Made by a program: the position numbers and the translations under genes. A stretch of DNA of 64,000 nt from Clusia tigrina (lineage: Eukaryota; Arthropoda; Insecta; Diptera; Clusiidae). The notes under the pieces were generated by a model that was given only the letters and a program-made list of their open reading frames with translations, made no database searches and had not been told where the DNA came from. The stretch is from positions 62,036,322-62,100,321 of the forward strand of contig OV050030.1 of assembly GCA_920105625.2 (NCBI GenBank), written 5' to 3'. This document shows, piece by piece, positions 46,029 to 55,802 of this stretch (position 1 is the stretch's first letter; every line of letters starts with the position of its first letter).

Positions 46029-46310
46029 TTCTTACGTTCAAGTATCATCTTTACCTACGTGAAGAGAAACCAGACATTTTTGCAACGATTTGTACTTTTC
46101 CGCCGGCACAGAATCACTGTAAAATATTATTTTTTTGAAAATGTGCCCTATTTTCATCGATATATTTTGAACCGCTTTACCAATCAAAGATCCGATTATA
46201 CATGTTTGTTCGTCATCTCAATACCTTGCATTAGGTACCAAGAACGACCCGGATATTTTTAGCTCGAGATATGATTTGTCCCGTCAAAAAAGGTCGAAAA
46301 AATACAAAAA
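46029..46310. other. Spacer between convergent ORFs
   Basis: About 280 bases between the plus-strand exonuclease-like ORF and the minus-strand ORF. It contains one short open frame per strand but no recognisable motif. Confidence 0.4.
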
Positions 46311-47121
46311 TTACAATATCTCAAAAACTATTCCATGAAAAAAAATTTTACCTTGATTTTCGAATTCAGCAGATGAAAATACATAAGAAAAGTCACCTCT
46401 CCTCAAATGTACATTTTCGTATAAACTAGTGTAATTATTAGTTTTTTTTTCTGTAATTACACGAGCGCTGACAGTCCAAACTGCTTTTTCAATTGGACGA
46501 CAAAAATTTATCATCCTGGGAATTAACTCAAATTTTTCATCTGGATGTTCTATTGTATATTTTTCCTCTAATTTGAAAAGGATATCCTGCTGTACGCATT
46601 CTGTAAGCGCATCCAACAATAAATCGTCTGTGTTCCATAGATCGCAAAAACCTTGATCTAATTCAGCATCATTTAAATTATTTCCGAAATAATTCGGTTC
46701 TTCCAAAATTGACTTTTCATCATTAAATTTTAAATGAACTATTTTTTCCTTACATAGAAGGTTGGCAAAAGTTCCCATACTGAATTTAAAATTTTCATAC
46801 AACAGCCTTTTTATAGTCTTCCAGTTTTCCCGCCATTCGATATCGCTCATAAAGCATTACACATGCACATGTGATTACATTCTGTATGTTGTCATCATTT
46901 GTTGCCCACCAACAATCTAACTTATGAATTCCATATATATAATTAGAGAGCTTTGATATTTTTAATTCATTTATTACTGCTTCGAAGAATTCTATATGCT
47001 CGGCATCAATCCAACATCTGTATTTATTTAGTAAATTTTCCAACACAGTAGAGGAAATCATTTTGAACAGCTTTCTTCCACTCAGTTTGTTGTTTACTGA
47101 CAAAAAAAAATGCAGTTGCAT
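46311..47121 (-). pseudogene. Unrecognised ORF of the virus-like cluster, one frameshift
   Basis: Two overlapping frames form one likely protein: 47,121-46,795 (probable start MISSTVLENLLNKY at 47,061) and 46,850-46,311. They join near the segment AGKLEDYKK/KTIKRLLYENFKF, around 46,810. The protein is acidic and aromatic-rich, with SKLSNYIYGIHKLDCWWATN and FCDLWNTDDLLLDALTEC. I see no signal peptide, membrane segment or known motif. It shares strand with the polymerase and faces the exonuclease-like ORF. It could be a virion or replication accessory protein; that is only a guess. Confidence 0.45.
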
Positions 47122-47563
47122 TCTATTTAAAAATATAAACTTCTTGAACTCTCTTTGTTATATACTAATAAAAAAAATGCAGCTGCATCCCATTAAAATC
47201 AACTTTGATTGATGTTCACTGAGAAAAAATGTACTTGCATTCTATTTTTAAAAATATAAATTTCTTGAACTCTCTTTGTTATATACTAATAAAAAAAAAT
47301 GTAGCTACATCCCATTAAAATCAACTTTGATTGATGTTCACTGAGAAAAAATGTACTTGCATTCTATTTTTAAAAATATAAATTTCTTGAACTCTTTTTG
47401 TTGTTTACTGATAAAAATGCAGCTGCTTTCCATTTAAAAAATATAAACTTCTTGAACTCTCATTGTTGTTTACTAATAAAAAATAAAAAAATGTAGCTGC
47501 AAAAAATGCAGCTGCATCCTATTCAGATGAAAGTTTATTCAACACGAATGTGTGTTTTTAAAT
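47085..47563. repeat. Tandem repeat array (about 121-bp unit) with TGCAGCTGCA palindromes
   Basis: The phrase TTCTTGAACTCTCTTTGTT recurs at about 47,141, 47,262, 47,384 and 47,449. The first three are 121-122 bases apart and the last is a shorter unit. Each unit has an A-rich run followed by TGCAGCTGCA or a variant (TGTAGCTACA, TGTACTTGCA), and the longer ones contain ATCAACTTTGATTGATGTTCACTGAG, itself holding a small palindrome. The array lies between the start of the minus-strand ORF and the promoter of the plus-strand ORF, a position suited to a control region or origin. Confidence 0.75.
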
Positions 47564-47660
47564 GCAGTTGCTTCCTCCAACTCAACATATAAATAGTTCG
47601 CTAATGAGCGAGTTTATATTAGTCTTTCTTTTCTTTTCGACAACAAAGTGAAGAATATAC
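47564..47660 (+). promoter_or_regulatory. Second copy of the TATA-containing module
   Basis: It is 60 bases long with four differences from 45,306-45,365. CATATAAATAG is at about 47,586-47,596, followed by TATATTAGT and AACAAAGTGAA. It stands some 60 bases before the ATG at 47,682. Two genes sharing such a leader are likely controlled together. Confidence 0.65.
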
Positions 47661-47681
47661 AATCATATTCATATTTTAAAA

Positions 47682-47990
47682 ATGGATAGTACTTTAAGTG
47701 CACTAAACAACATTTCCCAAATAAAGGAATACAAAAAAGAAGTTCTAAGCCTTAGAATCTTTCCATTCGACACCCTCATAAGGATAATTAAGGCTAACAG
47801 GAAACATACACCGTATGGAGAAAAAATCTTGGTGGAGTTAGATGAACATGTAATATTCTTACCTCAAAAATTTAATAGTTTAACAGATGACGATATTTTA
47901 AACTTATCAAGTGGAGAATATTTTATTAAAAAGATAAATCAAATTAATAATAACTATAAATTTGGTTTTGAAACTAAAAATAAAGAATAA
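47682..47990 (+). CDS. Small protein of the virus-like cluster, possible ssDNA-binding (OB-fold) protein
   Basis: The 102-codon ORF is unbroken. It reads IKEYKKEVLSLRIFPFDTLI, then THTPYGEKILVELDEHVIFLP (shortened here to its key part TPYGEKILVEL...VIFLPQKFNSL) and DDDILNLSSGEY. The pattern 'T-x-YG-x-(K/R)-(I/V)-x-(V/A)-x-L ... (V)FLP-x-(R/K)F' is one I associate with short proteins encoded beside protein-primed PolB in insect virus-like elements. I suspect a single-strand DNA-binding OB fold; this is inference. The promoter module lies directly upstream. Its end overlaps the end of the opposite-strand polymerase frame. Confidence 0.5.
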   Translation: MDSTLSALNNISQIKEYKKEVLSLRIFPFDTLIRIIKANRKHTPYGEKILVELDEHVIFLPQKFNSLTDDDILNLSSGEYFIKKINQINNNYKFGFETKNKE

Positions 47991-47999
47991 AAAAAAAAT

Positions 48000-49135
48000 C
48001 TGTAATACATTTTTAATTAGTTGTTTATTTTTTTTATCTATATCCACAATTCTAAAGTGGCCCCACGCTTTCGTTTCATTAGTACCAGACACTAAAAATC
48101 GTTTGTCATCAAATGGATTCAAAGCGAGCTTAATTTGAGTGATTTTGTTAACTTCATGTTTCTGCGATTGAAATAAATTTTGTTCGATTACTTTTTCAAT
48201 ATTATTTTGAAGACAATCAACATAGTCATCAAATGTTATCCTATTTTTTATTATATGTCTTTTTACACCTTTACACTTTTTTTGTTCATTTTTACCCTCT
48301 ACCTGTATTGCGTACATTTTTGATCTGAGACCAACAAATGCAGTCATTATGTGACCATTATTCTCATCTTTCATGAGACCCAGAACTTTTTTATTTACGA
48401 GAGGGATATCCCATCTGTTTCCAATAGGGTAGTCGCTTGTATCAAAACGTTCAGCACAATCACGCTTAATGATTTGATACAAGTCGGGGCAAATGACTTC
48501 ATATATAAGAGAATCTGTATTAGTGTAGCAAATAGTACAATTGGATCCAAATTCAGGAAGCATATAACCATAATGAAAATCGTAAATGGTTGTTTTAGCT
48601 TGAGGATACACATACCAACATATATGGGCTTATTGAAGAAAACTTCTGTCTTGTTTAGCTCTATAGCAACAAGATTTTCATTGAATATGGTTGAAGCTTT
48701 AAATTCCGGCTTGGAAATAAGAGCTTCTGCTCCATATCGAGCCTTCCATTTTGTTATCAGTTTGACAATACTATACTTTCGGATATTCTCTATAATTTTA
48801 CCAAAGATGGCATTTATCATGAGTTTGAAAAGATTTTTTTCAAATTCATTTTTGGCTAATTTTCGAAGATTCGTGTTTAAATCAATATATGATTTGAGCC
48901 AAAGAGATTGCTTACATTGAACAATTTTGTGAATTTTAGTTAATCTAAGGCCATATTTTAAAGCCTGCTTCAGACTGCGATAATGCATTATGTACTTTGT
49001 TTTGTTAAACAAAGTACCCATTAATTTCCTCTGTTTTAAACTTCTAGGTGTAGCATGCTCGTGGCATAAAGGGAGATCATTATGTTGATCGTGAAGATTA
49101 TTTGGATATTCTAAGTCTACGAGTATTTAAGGCAA
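48000..49135 (-). pseudogene. Protein-primed type B DNA polymerase, C-terminal half
   Basis: From 49,135 the minus strand reads ILVDLEYPNNLHDQHNDLP (thumb-proximal palm), MHYRSLKQALKYGL, KLMINAIFGKIIEN (motif B) and YGAEALISKPEF. After a frame change near 48,600 it continues YDFHYGYMLPEFG, CYTNTDSLIYEV (motif C), KDENNGHIMTAFVGLRSKMY and NPFDDKRFL. This is the family of PolB genes in Maverick/Polinton-like, adintovirus-like and bidnavirus genomes. Motif C has NTDS where DTDS is expected, so one catalytic Asp is lost. The exonuclease and TPR parts are missing beyond 49,135, where a Helitron begins. A second in-frame stop precedes ILVDLEYP. Confidence 0.85.
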
Positions 49136-49161
49136 ATTGGAAATTATATTTATTTATTACT

Positions 49162-51230
49162 TCATCTTAAGGCCAGCGGATAAACAATGTCTTTTGTTTT
49201 TTTATTTGGAGTAAAAACGTATAAATTTTTTGGCGTGCCAACTCGGGAGCAAGCCACATACAACTGGCCGTGTGAAAAACATGAATTTTCCAAAATTAAG
49301 CCAGCAATAGTCAATGATTGGCCTTGTGCTTTGTTTATGGTAATAGCAAAGGCAAGACGCAAAGGGAATTGGGGCCGCTTGAATTGGAATGGTAAATCGT
49401 TGGAAATCATCGGAATTCGTGGAATAAGTACGTCTTCGCCTTTGAATCTGCCACCGATGATTGTTGCCTCGATTAAATTTGGTGAACAGTTTTTGATGGT
49501 CAATCTGGTTCCGTTGCATAACTTTGGTGCGTTTAAGTTGCAAATAAGAATTACCGGTGATCCAACCTTTAATGTTAGTACATGCGGTTGCTTTCCGGGT
49601 GGTTCTAATGAATTCAAAAATTCAGTGGGATAATTGACGGCTTGTTCTTCATCCATTACTGTGTCGATCGATTTGTATTTGATTATTTTGCCGGGCAGTT
49701 TCAATTGAATTTGCTCATTGAGCTTGTTGACATCATCATTTTTTGGTGCCAAAATTGCACGTTCGCACAGCCAATCCGGATTTTTGTAGGAGGTTGTTAG
49801 ACTTGGGAATACCTTGTCGACAACGGCTTGAATATTCATTTGAATTTGACAGAAATTAGGCGGGAACGAAATCTCTTTCGTGGCGCGATCAATTGGAATT
49901 TTTCCATTTCCGATGTCCAAAAGTTGTTTTGAGAATGTTTGGGCAGACGGGTCTTGCAACAAATGCACACGCATGTTCGCCGATAGCGTGATTTTCTCGA
50001 CTCGGTTCCAAAGATATGAAGCTTTCAAGCATGCGTTCAGCTCATCTGCGGGCATTGATCTTGGAATAACGGGCAAAGTTTGGCGGAAATCACCAGCAAG
50101 AAGAATAAGAGCGCCTCCCATCGGTTGGTTGTTTCCTCGAAAATCACGTAGATTTCGGTCAATCGCTTCGAGCAATTTCTTATGGGCCATTGTGCATTCG
50201 TCCAAATCATAATTTTGCACGTTTTAAGGATTGTGGCCATGCCGGAGTTTTTGCTGATGTTGCAAGTTGGTGTTTCTGCTGGTTCAAATTCAATGGAAGT
50301 TTCAGTGCTGAGTGTGCAGTGCGTCCGCCGTCCAATAGCGTTGATGCAATTCCCGATGATGCCACTGCGAGTGCAATCCAATTCTGCATTCGAACCGACG
50401 CCAATATTAAATTGATGAGGAATGTTTTGCCTGTTCCTCCTGGTGCATTGAGGAAAAAAAGTCCGCCATTTCCGTTTGTTACCCGTTGCATGATTTTTGC
50501 GTAAGCAGTTTTTTGATCATCAACCAACCGTCTTGTTTGAGTTTCCACATATTGTTGTTGCTGGTTGACATCGAAGTGCTGTTCTCGCACCAGGTCTCTG
50601 TCTTGAACACTGTTTATGTCCCGTATCGGAGCCGGCATTCCAAGTTGAATAAGGACTTTGTTGTTGATGGATATGCACATGTCCTCAATCAGCAGTAGAG
50701 TTTGGTTGAAAATCTCGTCCGAATACTCCTGGTTAGGATAAGTTGCGCGTGATTGCCTGAGAATGTCTTCACCTAAGCTTTCGCGATGCGTTTCCCACAG
50801 TTCTCGTGTATTAGATGAGGAACATGTTGTTAAAATTATCGCAAACAAAGTGCGTATTTGTTTTGGGTGACACGTGAGTGACAATTCTGTTAGCGTTGTG
50901 TTCCAATGCTGATCACTTTCAGGCAGGCCCAATCGGAAACACGCTTCTCTATAAGTCTGACATTAATTTCCATGGATGCTTTTCAAGGCGGCGAATGATG
51001 TTGGACCTTTGATCGTATGCAATAACAATCGCAGATAATAGCATTCAGCATTATTGGAATGAACGGTGTAGACACGTCCCAAAGCATGAGAAGAATGCAC
51101 ACCAGCATATTCTGCGACAATCGCACCATGTTTTCTTCTCATGAACTTCTTCTACGACGTGTTCCAAGTGTAATATTTGGGAATTTCAGGATATATGAAA
51201 GTCTTGGCGAAATTGTCGGTTGCACACAAT
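49162..51230 (-). pseudogene. Helitron PIF1-like helicase part, broken
   Basis: A linker (FRLGLPESDQHWNTTLTE near 50,930) leads to the helicase. Walker A is FFLNAPGGTGKTFLINL near 50,450 and VASSGIASTLLDGGRTAHS is near 50,330. After a frame change near 50,215 the Walker B-like DECTMAHKKLLEAID follows, with GGALILLAGDFRQTLPVIP near 50,080. The C-terminal motifs GSPVILICNLN, NGTRLTIKN and FAITINKAQGQSL near 49,310 are typical of PIF1. The frame is open from 50,220 to the stop. It would unwind DNA during rolling-circle transposition. Confidence 0.87.
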
Positions 51231-53165
51231 TCAAAGAAAGCGGTGAGAGTGGTGTGTGGCGGCTCTATTTTCAGCATTTCGTTCGGTGAAATAAACACGC
51301 TGGCCACTTTCCAAATGAACAGCTAGATGTTGAACTGTTGGATATCGCTCATGGATGTTGAATGAAAGTATACGCCTAACTGCTTCATTGCTGCTGATGT
51401 AACGCCCCATCTGGAATTGCGTGATTTCGTCAGTTTGATTGGCAAGCCCGAATACTGCCATGTCGCTGCCTTTGTTGACGTATTTGCAAATATATTTGAT
51501 CGACTTCACCGAATTACAGTACTCAACATTGATGTGGGCATCAAACATTTTTGAAAGCAGCGGTGAGTAGGGCACGATCCATCTATTATCGACGTCAACA
51601 TTTACATTGCGCATTTTAATTGTAGTTGTGTATCCACCGTCATCCACCTTTCTTCGCCTATACAGAGGATATCCATCGCCTCCTGTTTGAGTTTCTTGGA
51701 GCAGCTCGCGTGGATAGCGCTTTGTACACTTGCCTTCTTTCATGCATGGTGAATTTGTGTTCAGTTCACCGCAAGGCCCGTGGATCAAATGTTTTCAAAT
51801 AGAACCGGATCTGCTGTGGGATTCGGGAGTTCTGCGGAAATCACGTCATCAATTTGTGTTGGCATGATTTTTTGTTTTAGCCAGACTAAAATATGGGCGT
51901 GTGGCAGGCCTCGCTTCTGCCATTCAACCGAGTACATCCAGCACTGAGTTTCGCCAAATATGTGATTTTTGGTGATGACATCCATCAGCCTTGTCAACTT
52001 TTGTCTGAATACTCGGGCGAGGATATCGTGTCTATGTGTTGAACTTTGGCCGGTAAATAAAAGGTCGGTGATGTCTTTCCATGCTGGGTTGCATGTGAAA
52101 GTGATGAAGAGGTCTGGCCGTCCATACTTGTGCACGTATGTCATAGCATCTTAATCGTACTGATGCATGTGTCGCGGACTGCCTGTGTATGCCGCTGGAA
52201 AGATCACCATTTGGCCGATATGGCAGCGTTTCCATCATTGGCGATCGCATCACGCAAGTGGACATATTCTTCGACGCGTAGCTTTTGCTGATTCAACCGA
52301 ATGAAGAGCAGACGTTCACTTTCAATTTTCGCATACATGTCGACAATGAATTGATGGCAGACTTCACGACATTTCAACAAATAATTACATTCATTTGGCT
52401 TGATCATAAGGCGATAGGCATAAAAGTCCATACAGGAAACTTTTTTTGTCGACTCTCCATTTGAGTTGGAGTTCATCTGCATTACGTTGAAATGATACCC
52501 ATCCTCACCCCGTGGAGAAAAGCACTGGATATTGTAGTGCATCATACGATCGATGAGTTTCCGCAATGCGTTGAACACTTGCATTCCGGCGATGGATGAT
52601 GATATCGCGTCGCTCGAAGTCTGTGCCGACCATAACAACTGCGACGTCACCTATCAACGGTACATTGAAGCGCCGCTCATGCTCACCAGCCGTTGTCTTG
52701 TCAGCTTTTATCACAACCGTATAATCATCTGCCGGCATCTGGTCTAGGGCTGTTTTGAAAAGACGGATGAGGCTGTTGTGTTCGTGTAACATAGCTTGAA
52801 GATTCGAAACGATTTCTCGTCTGACTTCAGTACTGATTGCGGTAGTCATCGTCCCTATTGTAGTGAAATTCCGCCAACTTTAAATCGATTCTTTCTCTTG
52901 ATCGAGCCATTCGGGAGCGATTGGCAGCAAGTCTTTCGACATGATGTTGGGGTATCTCAGCAGCTCTAGATGAAGATGCACTGTCACGCATATGCTGAAG
53001 CCGTGATTCGCGTTCTCTTTCCGTTTCTGCGGCTCTAGACGTAGATGCCCTTTCGCGATTTTCCTGAAGACGTGATTCGCGTTCCCCAGCTGATTCAGCG
53101 GCTCTTCTTTCCCTCTGCTTCCGTGTTGCCGTGGTTTTTTTTAGCAATGGCTGTGTTTTTTTGGT
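51231..53165 (-). pseudogene. Helitron Rep (HUH endonuclease) part, several frameshifts
   Basis: The N-terminus (53,165-52,827) is an Arg/Glu/Ser-rich region with a repeated RERESRLQ...SRAAE unit of about 22-35 residues. Next come VPLIGDVAVVMVGTDFERRD near 52,660 and a Helitron_like_N region (RLMIKPNECNYLLKCREVCH). The catalytic block YGRPDLFITFTCNPAWKDI is near 52,110, followed by KRGLPHAHILVWL near 51,900, whose HAH is the HUH metal site. VEYCNSVKSIKYICKYVNKG near 51,520 holds the two Tyr-containing segment of the nicking site. Frame changes lie near 52,830, 52,640, 52,150, 51,785 and 51,240. Confidence 0.85.
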
Positions 53166-53457
53166 GGCATTTTAGTAAACTGTAATCGTGTAAAAGCAAC
53201 AATGATCTACTTTCGGATGTTTTGAAGGAAGTGTAAAATAAATATATGTATACTCGTATGTCATTGGTGGTACAATATGAAAACTGGATTTTGTCACGCC
53301 CCTCCGCCCACAGAGCGAAAATAAAAAATCAGACTTCACAGTGTCACCCGCGTGAATATTCTGTAGATTCCCTGAAAATTTCATCAAAATCGGCCCAGCC
53401 GTTTTGGAGTCCATACGTTACATACATACACACATCATGTTTTATATATATAGAAGA

Positions 53458-54130
53458 TTAATAAAAATGCGGAAATAAAGTTAAGTGAAATTAAGTCCAA
53501 TGTTATGCCGATGGAAGAACATATGGATCATAATACTGGACTTTTATATGCAGACGGTCACCCCCAAACCCAAGTTACTTAAATACTTTTCTCACCTTTT
53601 TTAAAATAACTATAAGTTCGGTCCAATTGATGGAATAGTGATACAATTTCGCAAATATGGAGATGTGGGTCCTACTAAACACTATGCAAAAAGTTGGCAG
53701 TATATATTAACTGCCACGGCCACTATTAACAAATATTAATTACTTAAGATCTGGTAGAGATTTCCGGACGAAATTTTACGTGAAGGAACATGTGGACATT
53801 ATAAAGGTATTTGGAACAAATGGGGCTGATCAGAGAAAAGTCACTCCCACTTTTGATATAAGGAACTTTCGGGTCTAAAATTAAAATTAGCCTACCTATG
53901 CTCGTATTGATGCCATCGAAATAAAAATTGGCAGAAATATATATGGGGTCCATAATAGTGTGTCTGCAGAATATGGAAATGAGAATACAACTGCCACGCC
54001 CACATTTAGCCACAAATCATTAAAGATTTATCAACGAAATTTCACAGGAATATTGTGGGTAATAACATTAAACACCACACAAAAAATAGGCGGGTTATTT
54101 TTACAGCTACGCCTACTATTGACATATTAT
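53458..54130. other. Noncoding repeat-like sequence
   Basis: No gene supported. The recurring phrase ACTGCCACG(C/G)CCAC (near 53,710 and 53,990), short GGGTC and TGGACATTATAAAGG segments look like part of a dispersed noncoding repeat. It continues into the inverted duplication that begins near 54,131. Confidence 0.4.
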
Positions 54131-54407
54131 TCTAATTTACGACCTATACAATATTTTTGGACGAATTTTTATATTAGTACATACATTGATTCTACAAAGC
54201 AATATACAAGAAATGGGGTCGATCATATAAAGGCCATGCCTCCCACTAATATAATCAATTCAAGGTACCCACCCGAAAATTACCGTAGATATTCTCCTAA
54301 TTCCGATTTATGAACAAAACATCCCCATTGTTTAACTCGCACGCACAAGAAAAGGTAAAGAGTATTTCGAAGTCTGTCTAACCCGACTTCAGACTTCTTT
54401 ACTCGTT
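54131..54407 (+). repeat. Inverted duplication, outer left arm (block P)
   Basis: The segment from GACCTATACAATATTTTTGG to CTTCAGACTTCTTTACTCGTT matches 63,750-64,000 on the opposite strand, including GCACGCACAAGAAAAGGTAAAGAGTA. The partner runs off the window end, so the arm may extend to the left of 54,131 as well. No coding potential. Confidence 0.8.
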
Positions 54408-54803
54408 TATTATATTATTATATTAATATATTGTTTATATTTATAATATATTATATTTATGATTATAGTTTGAGAAGTGATAAATAATGAGTTTTTTGCT
54501 ACATTTTTCCCACTAAAAAAAAGTCTTTTGGTTTTTATTTATTTTATTGAGCTGGCAGATAAAGGGATAATTATATATGTATATCCTTGTTGGAATGCTA
54601 TTTTGATGTGTAAATTGTTGATCTACAACAAGAGCTAACGATTTGCAATAAATGAAATCTAGCTGTGTCGATTTATACAATTATTTTATCCTGAGTAGTT
54701 TCAATTGATACTTAATGAGGTATGTTTGGTTTTCCCACTCGCTATATAATAATCTAAAATGAAATCAATTAATAAAATTCAAAAAATAAATCAACGCCAC
54801 TTT

Positions 54804-54962
54804 GTGTGCGCCTTATGACCGAGGTAATAATTTTCGTACCAGCATTGGCGCAATCTTCTGTCGTTGCATCAAGGATTCGCCACGAATGATAGAATAGAAG
54901 ATTCCGCCAATGCTGGTACGAAAATTTTCTCTCTCTTCGCATTTCGTCATAAGGCGCACACG
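54804..54962. repeat. Hairpin element (159 bp) with long inverted arms
   Basis: The ends GTGTGCGCCTTATGAC at 54,804 and their perfect inverse ending at 54,962 are followed inward by a second long match, TTTTCGTACCAGCATTGGCG against its inverse near 54,910-54,930. The whole unit can fold on itself. The right end coincides with the point where block Q begins to match its partner at 63.6 kb, so the hairpin looks inserted at that border. It resembles a foldback MITE. Confidence 0.75.
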
Positions 54963-55226
54963 AAATGAGAGAACAGCCAAAATGCATACATTTTTGTGTG
55001 AGAAATGTGATAATTTGTGTTTAATATTAAATATTTTAATATATATCGCATTTTATGATAATAATTATATAAATAAATGTGAAATAATATATTTCAATTG
55101 ATTTGGGATTACAATTTTTGTTCTATTTAATGATTTTGTGGTTCAATTTGTGCCGTGAAAGTTGTAATTTACTGTTTTGGTGCGATAATAGGAATATAAA
55201 ATGGAATAATTATGGGAATTGAAATT
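54961..55226 (+). repeat. Inverted duplication, inner left arm (block Q)
   Basis: It matches 63,376-63,636 on the other strand, including TGTGATAATTTGTGTTTAAT, a long TTAAATATTTTAATATATATCGC segment and TTTTGGTGCGATAAT. With block P it forms one inverted duplication that differs by insertions (about 530 bases between P and Q here, about 110 on the right). Confidence 0.8.
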
Positions 55227-55239
55227 CTAATATATGTAT

Positions 55240-55802
55240 ACTAGCTGACCCGGTCCGCGTTGCTGGCCCTAAGCAAACATTAGTGTTGTATTACCACACG
55301 AAACAAGAGCTGTGCCTATTTCCATCGTTCGCATCGTTTGGTATCATAGCGTTATTTGAAGATACGTTCGCTGGTGGAGCGACAGATGGCCTTTCGATCT
55401 GGCAGCAATAGTCATGCAGCATAGAGTAATGCATGAAGTGGCAGTGTTGGGATCGTCGAGCTGACGTGCATTCTGAACGCTGATGTCCTTATCTTAGACA
55501 ATTAAGGCACATGTTTCCTTGTTCGATGAACTGATATCGCTTTTGTGGCGATTTCCTCTTAAAATCGCTGCAGAACATGATGATATGTTTGCCAGAACAG
55601 TCAGGACAGCGCCCAGGTGTGGCATGATAGCTTTTAAAACCATGATGGGGCTTACCTTTAAAATTTGTAAAATTTTTGACGGTGGCGTCGAGTCCAGAGA
55701 GCTCTGGATGATTTCTAGAGAGTGAGTTCTATTTTGTAGAATCTCAGATAATTGGTTAAAGGTAGGCATTTCATTACCGGAAGTAAGGGAAAGCTCCAAA
55801 GC
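55240..55802 (-). pseudogene. gag: BEL/Pao-type gag fragment
   Basis: The minus strand reads LSLTSGNEMPTFNQLSEILQ near 55,770, a phrase typical of BEL/Pao gag, then in another frame KHIIMFCSDFKRKSPQKRY. A zinc-knuckle region CLNCLR.GHQRSEC (with a stop inside) and QHCHFMHYSMLH follow near 55,430-55,510. Such knuckles bind RNA during packaging. The reading decays near 55,260, next to an ACTAGCTGACCCGG motif that looks like the end of another repeat. No pol sequence follows. Confidence 0.7.

Larger units (their letters stand above)
49150..53457 (-). mobile_element. Helitron, autonomous type but broken; 3' end missing
   Basis: The minus strand encodes a Rep (HUH) protein fused to a PIF1-like helicase. 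The 5' end is TCTTCTATATATATAAAA starting at 53,457, with an A just outside it, which fits Helitron insertion between A and T. Downstream of the helicase stop at 49,162 no CTRR end or terminal hairpin is visible; polymerase sequence begins within about 30 bases. The 3' end was therefore lost, or the Helitron and the polymerase were joined by recombination. No endonuclease domain is present, so it is not a Helentron. Confidence 0.88.

Noticed and set aside
46059..46262. Small plus-strand ORF after the exonuclease-like gene
   Set aside because: It starts inside the likely 3' region, has no motif, and overlaps open sequence on the other strand.
47085..47563. CRISPR array
   Set aside because: Repeat units are 121 bases long and nearly contiguous, with no short repeats and unique spacers; the context is eukaryotic.
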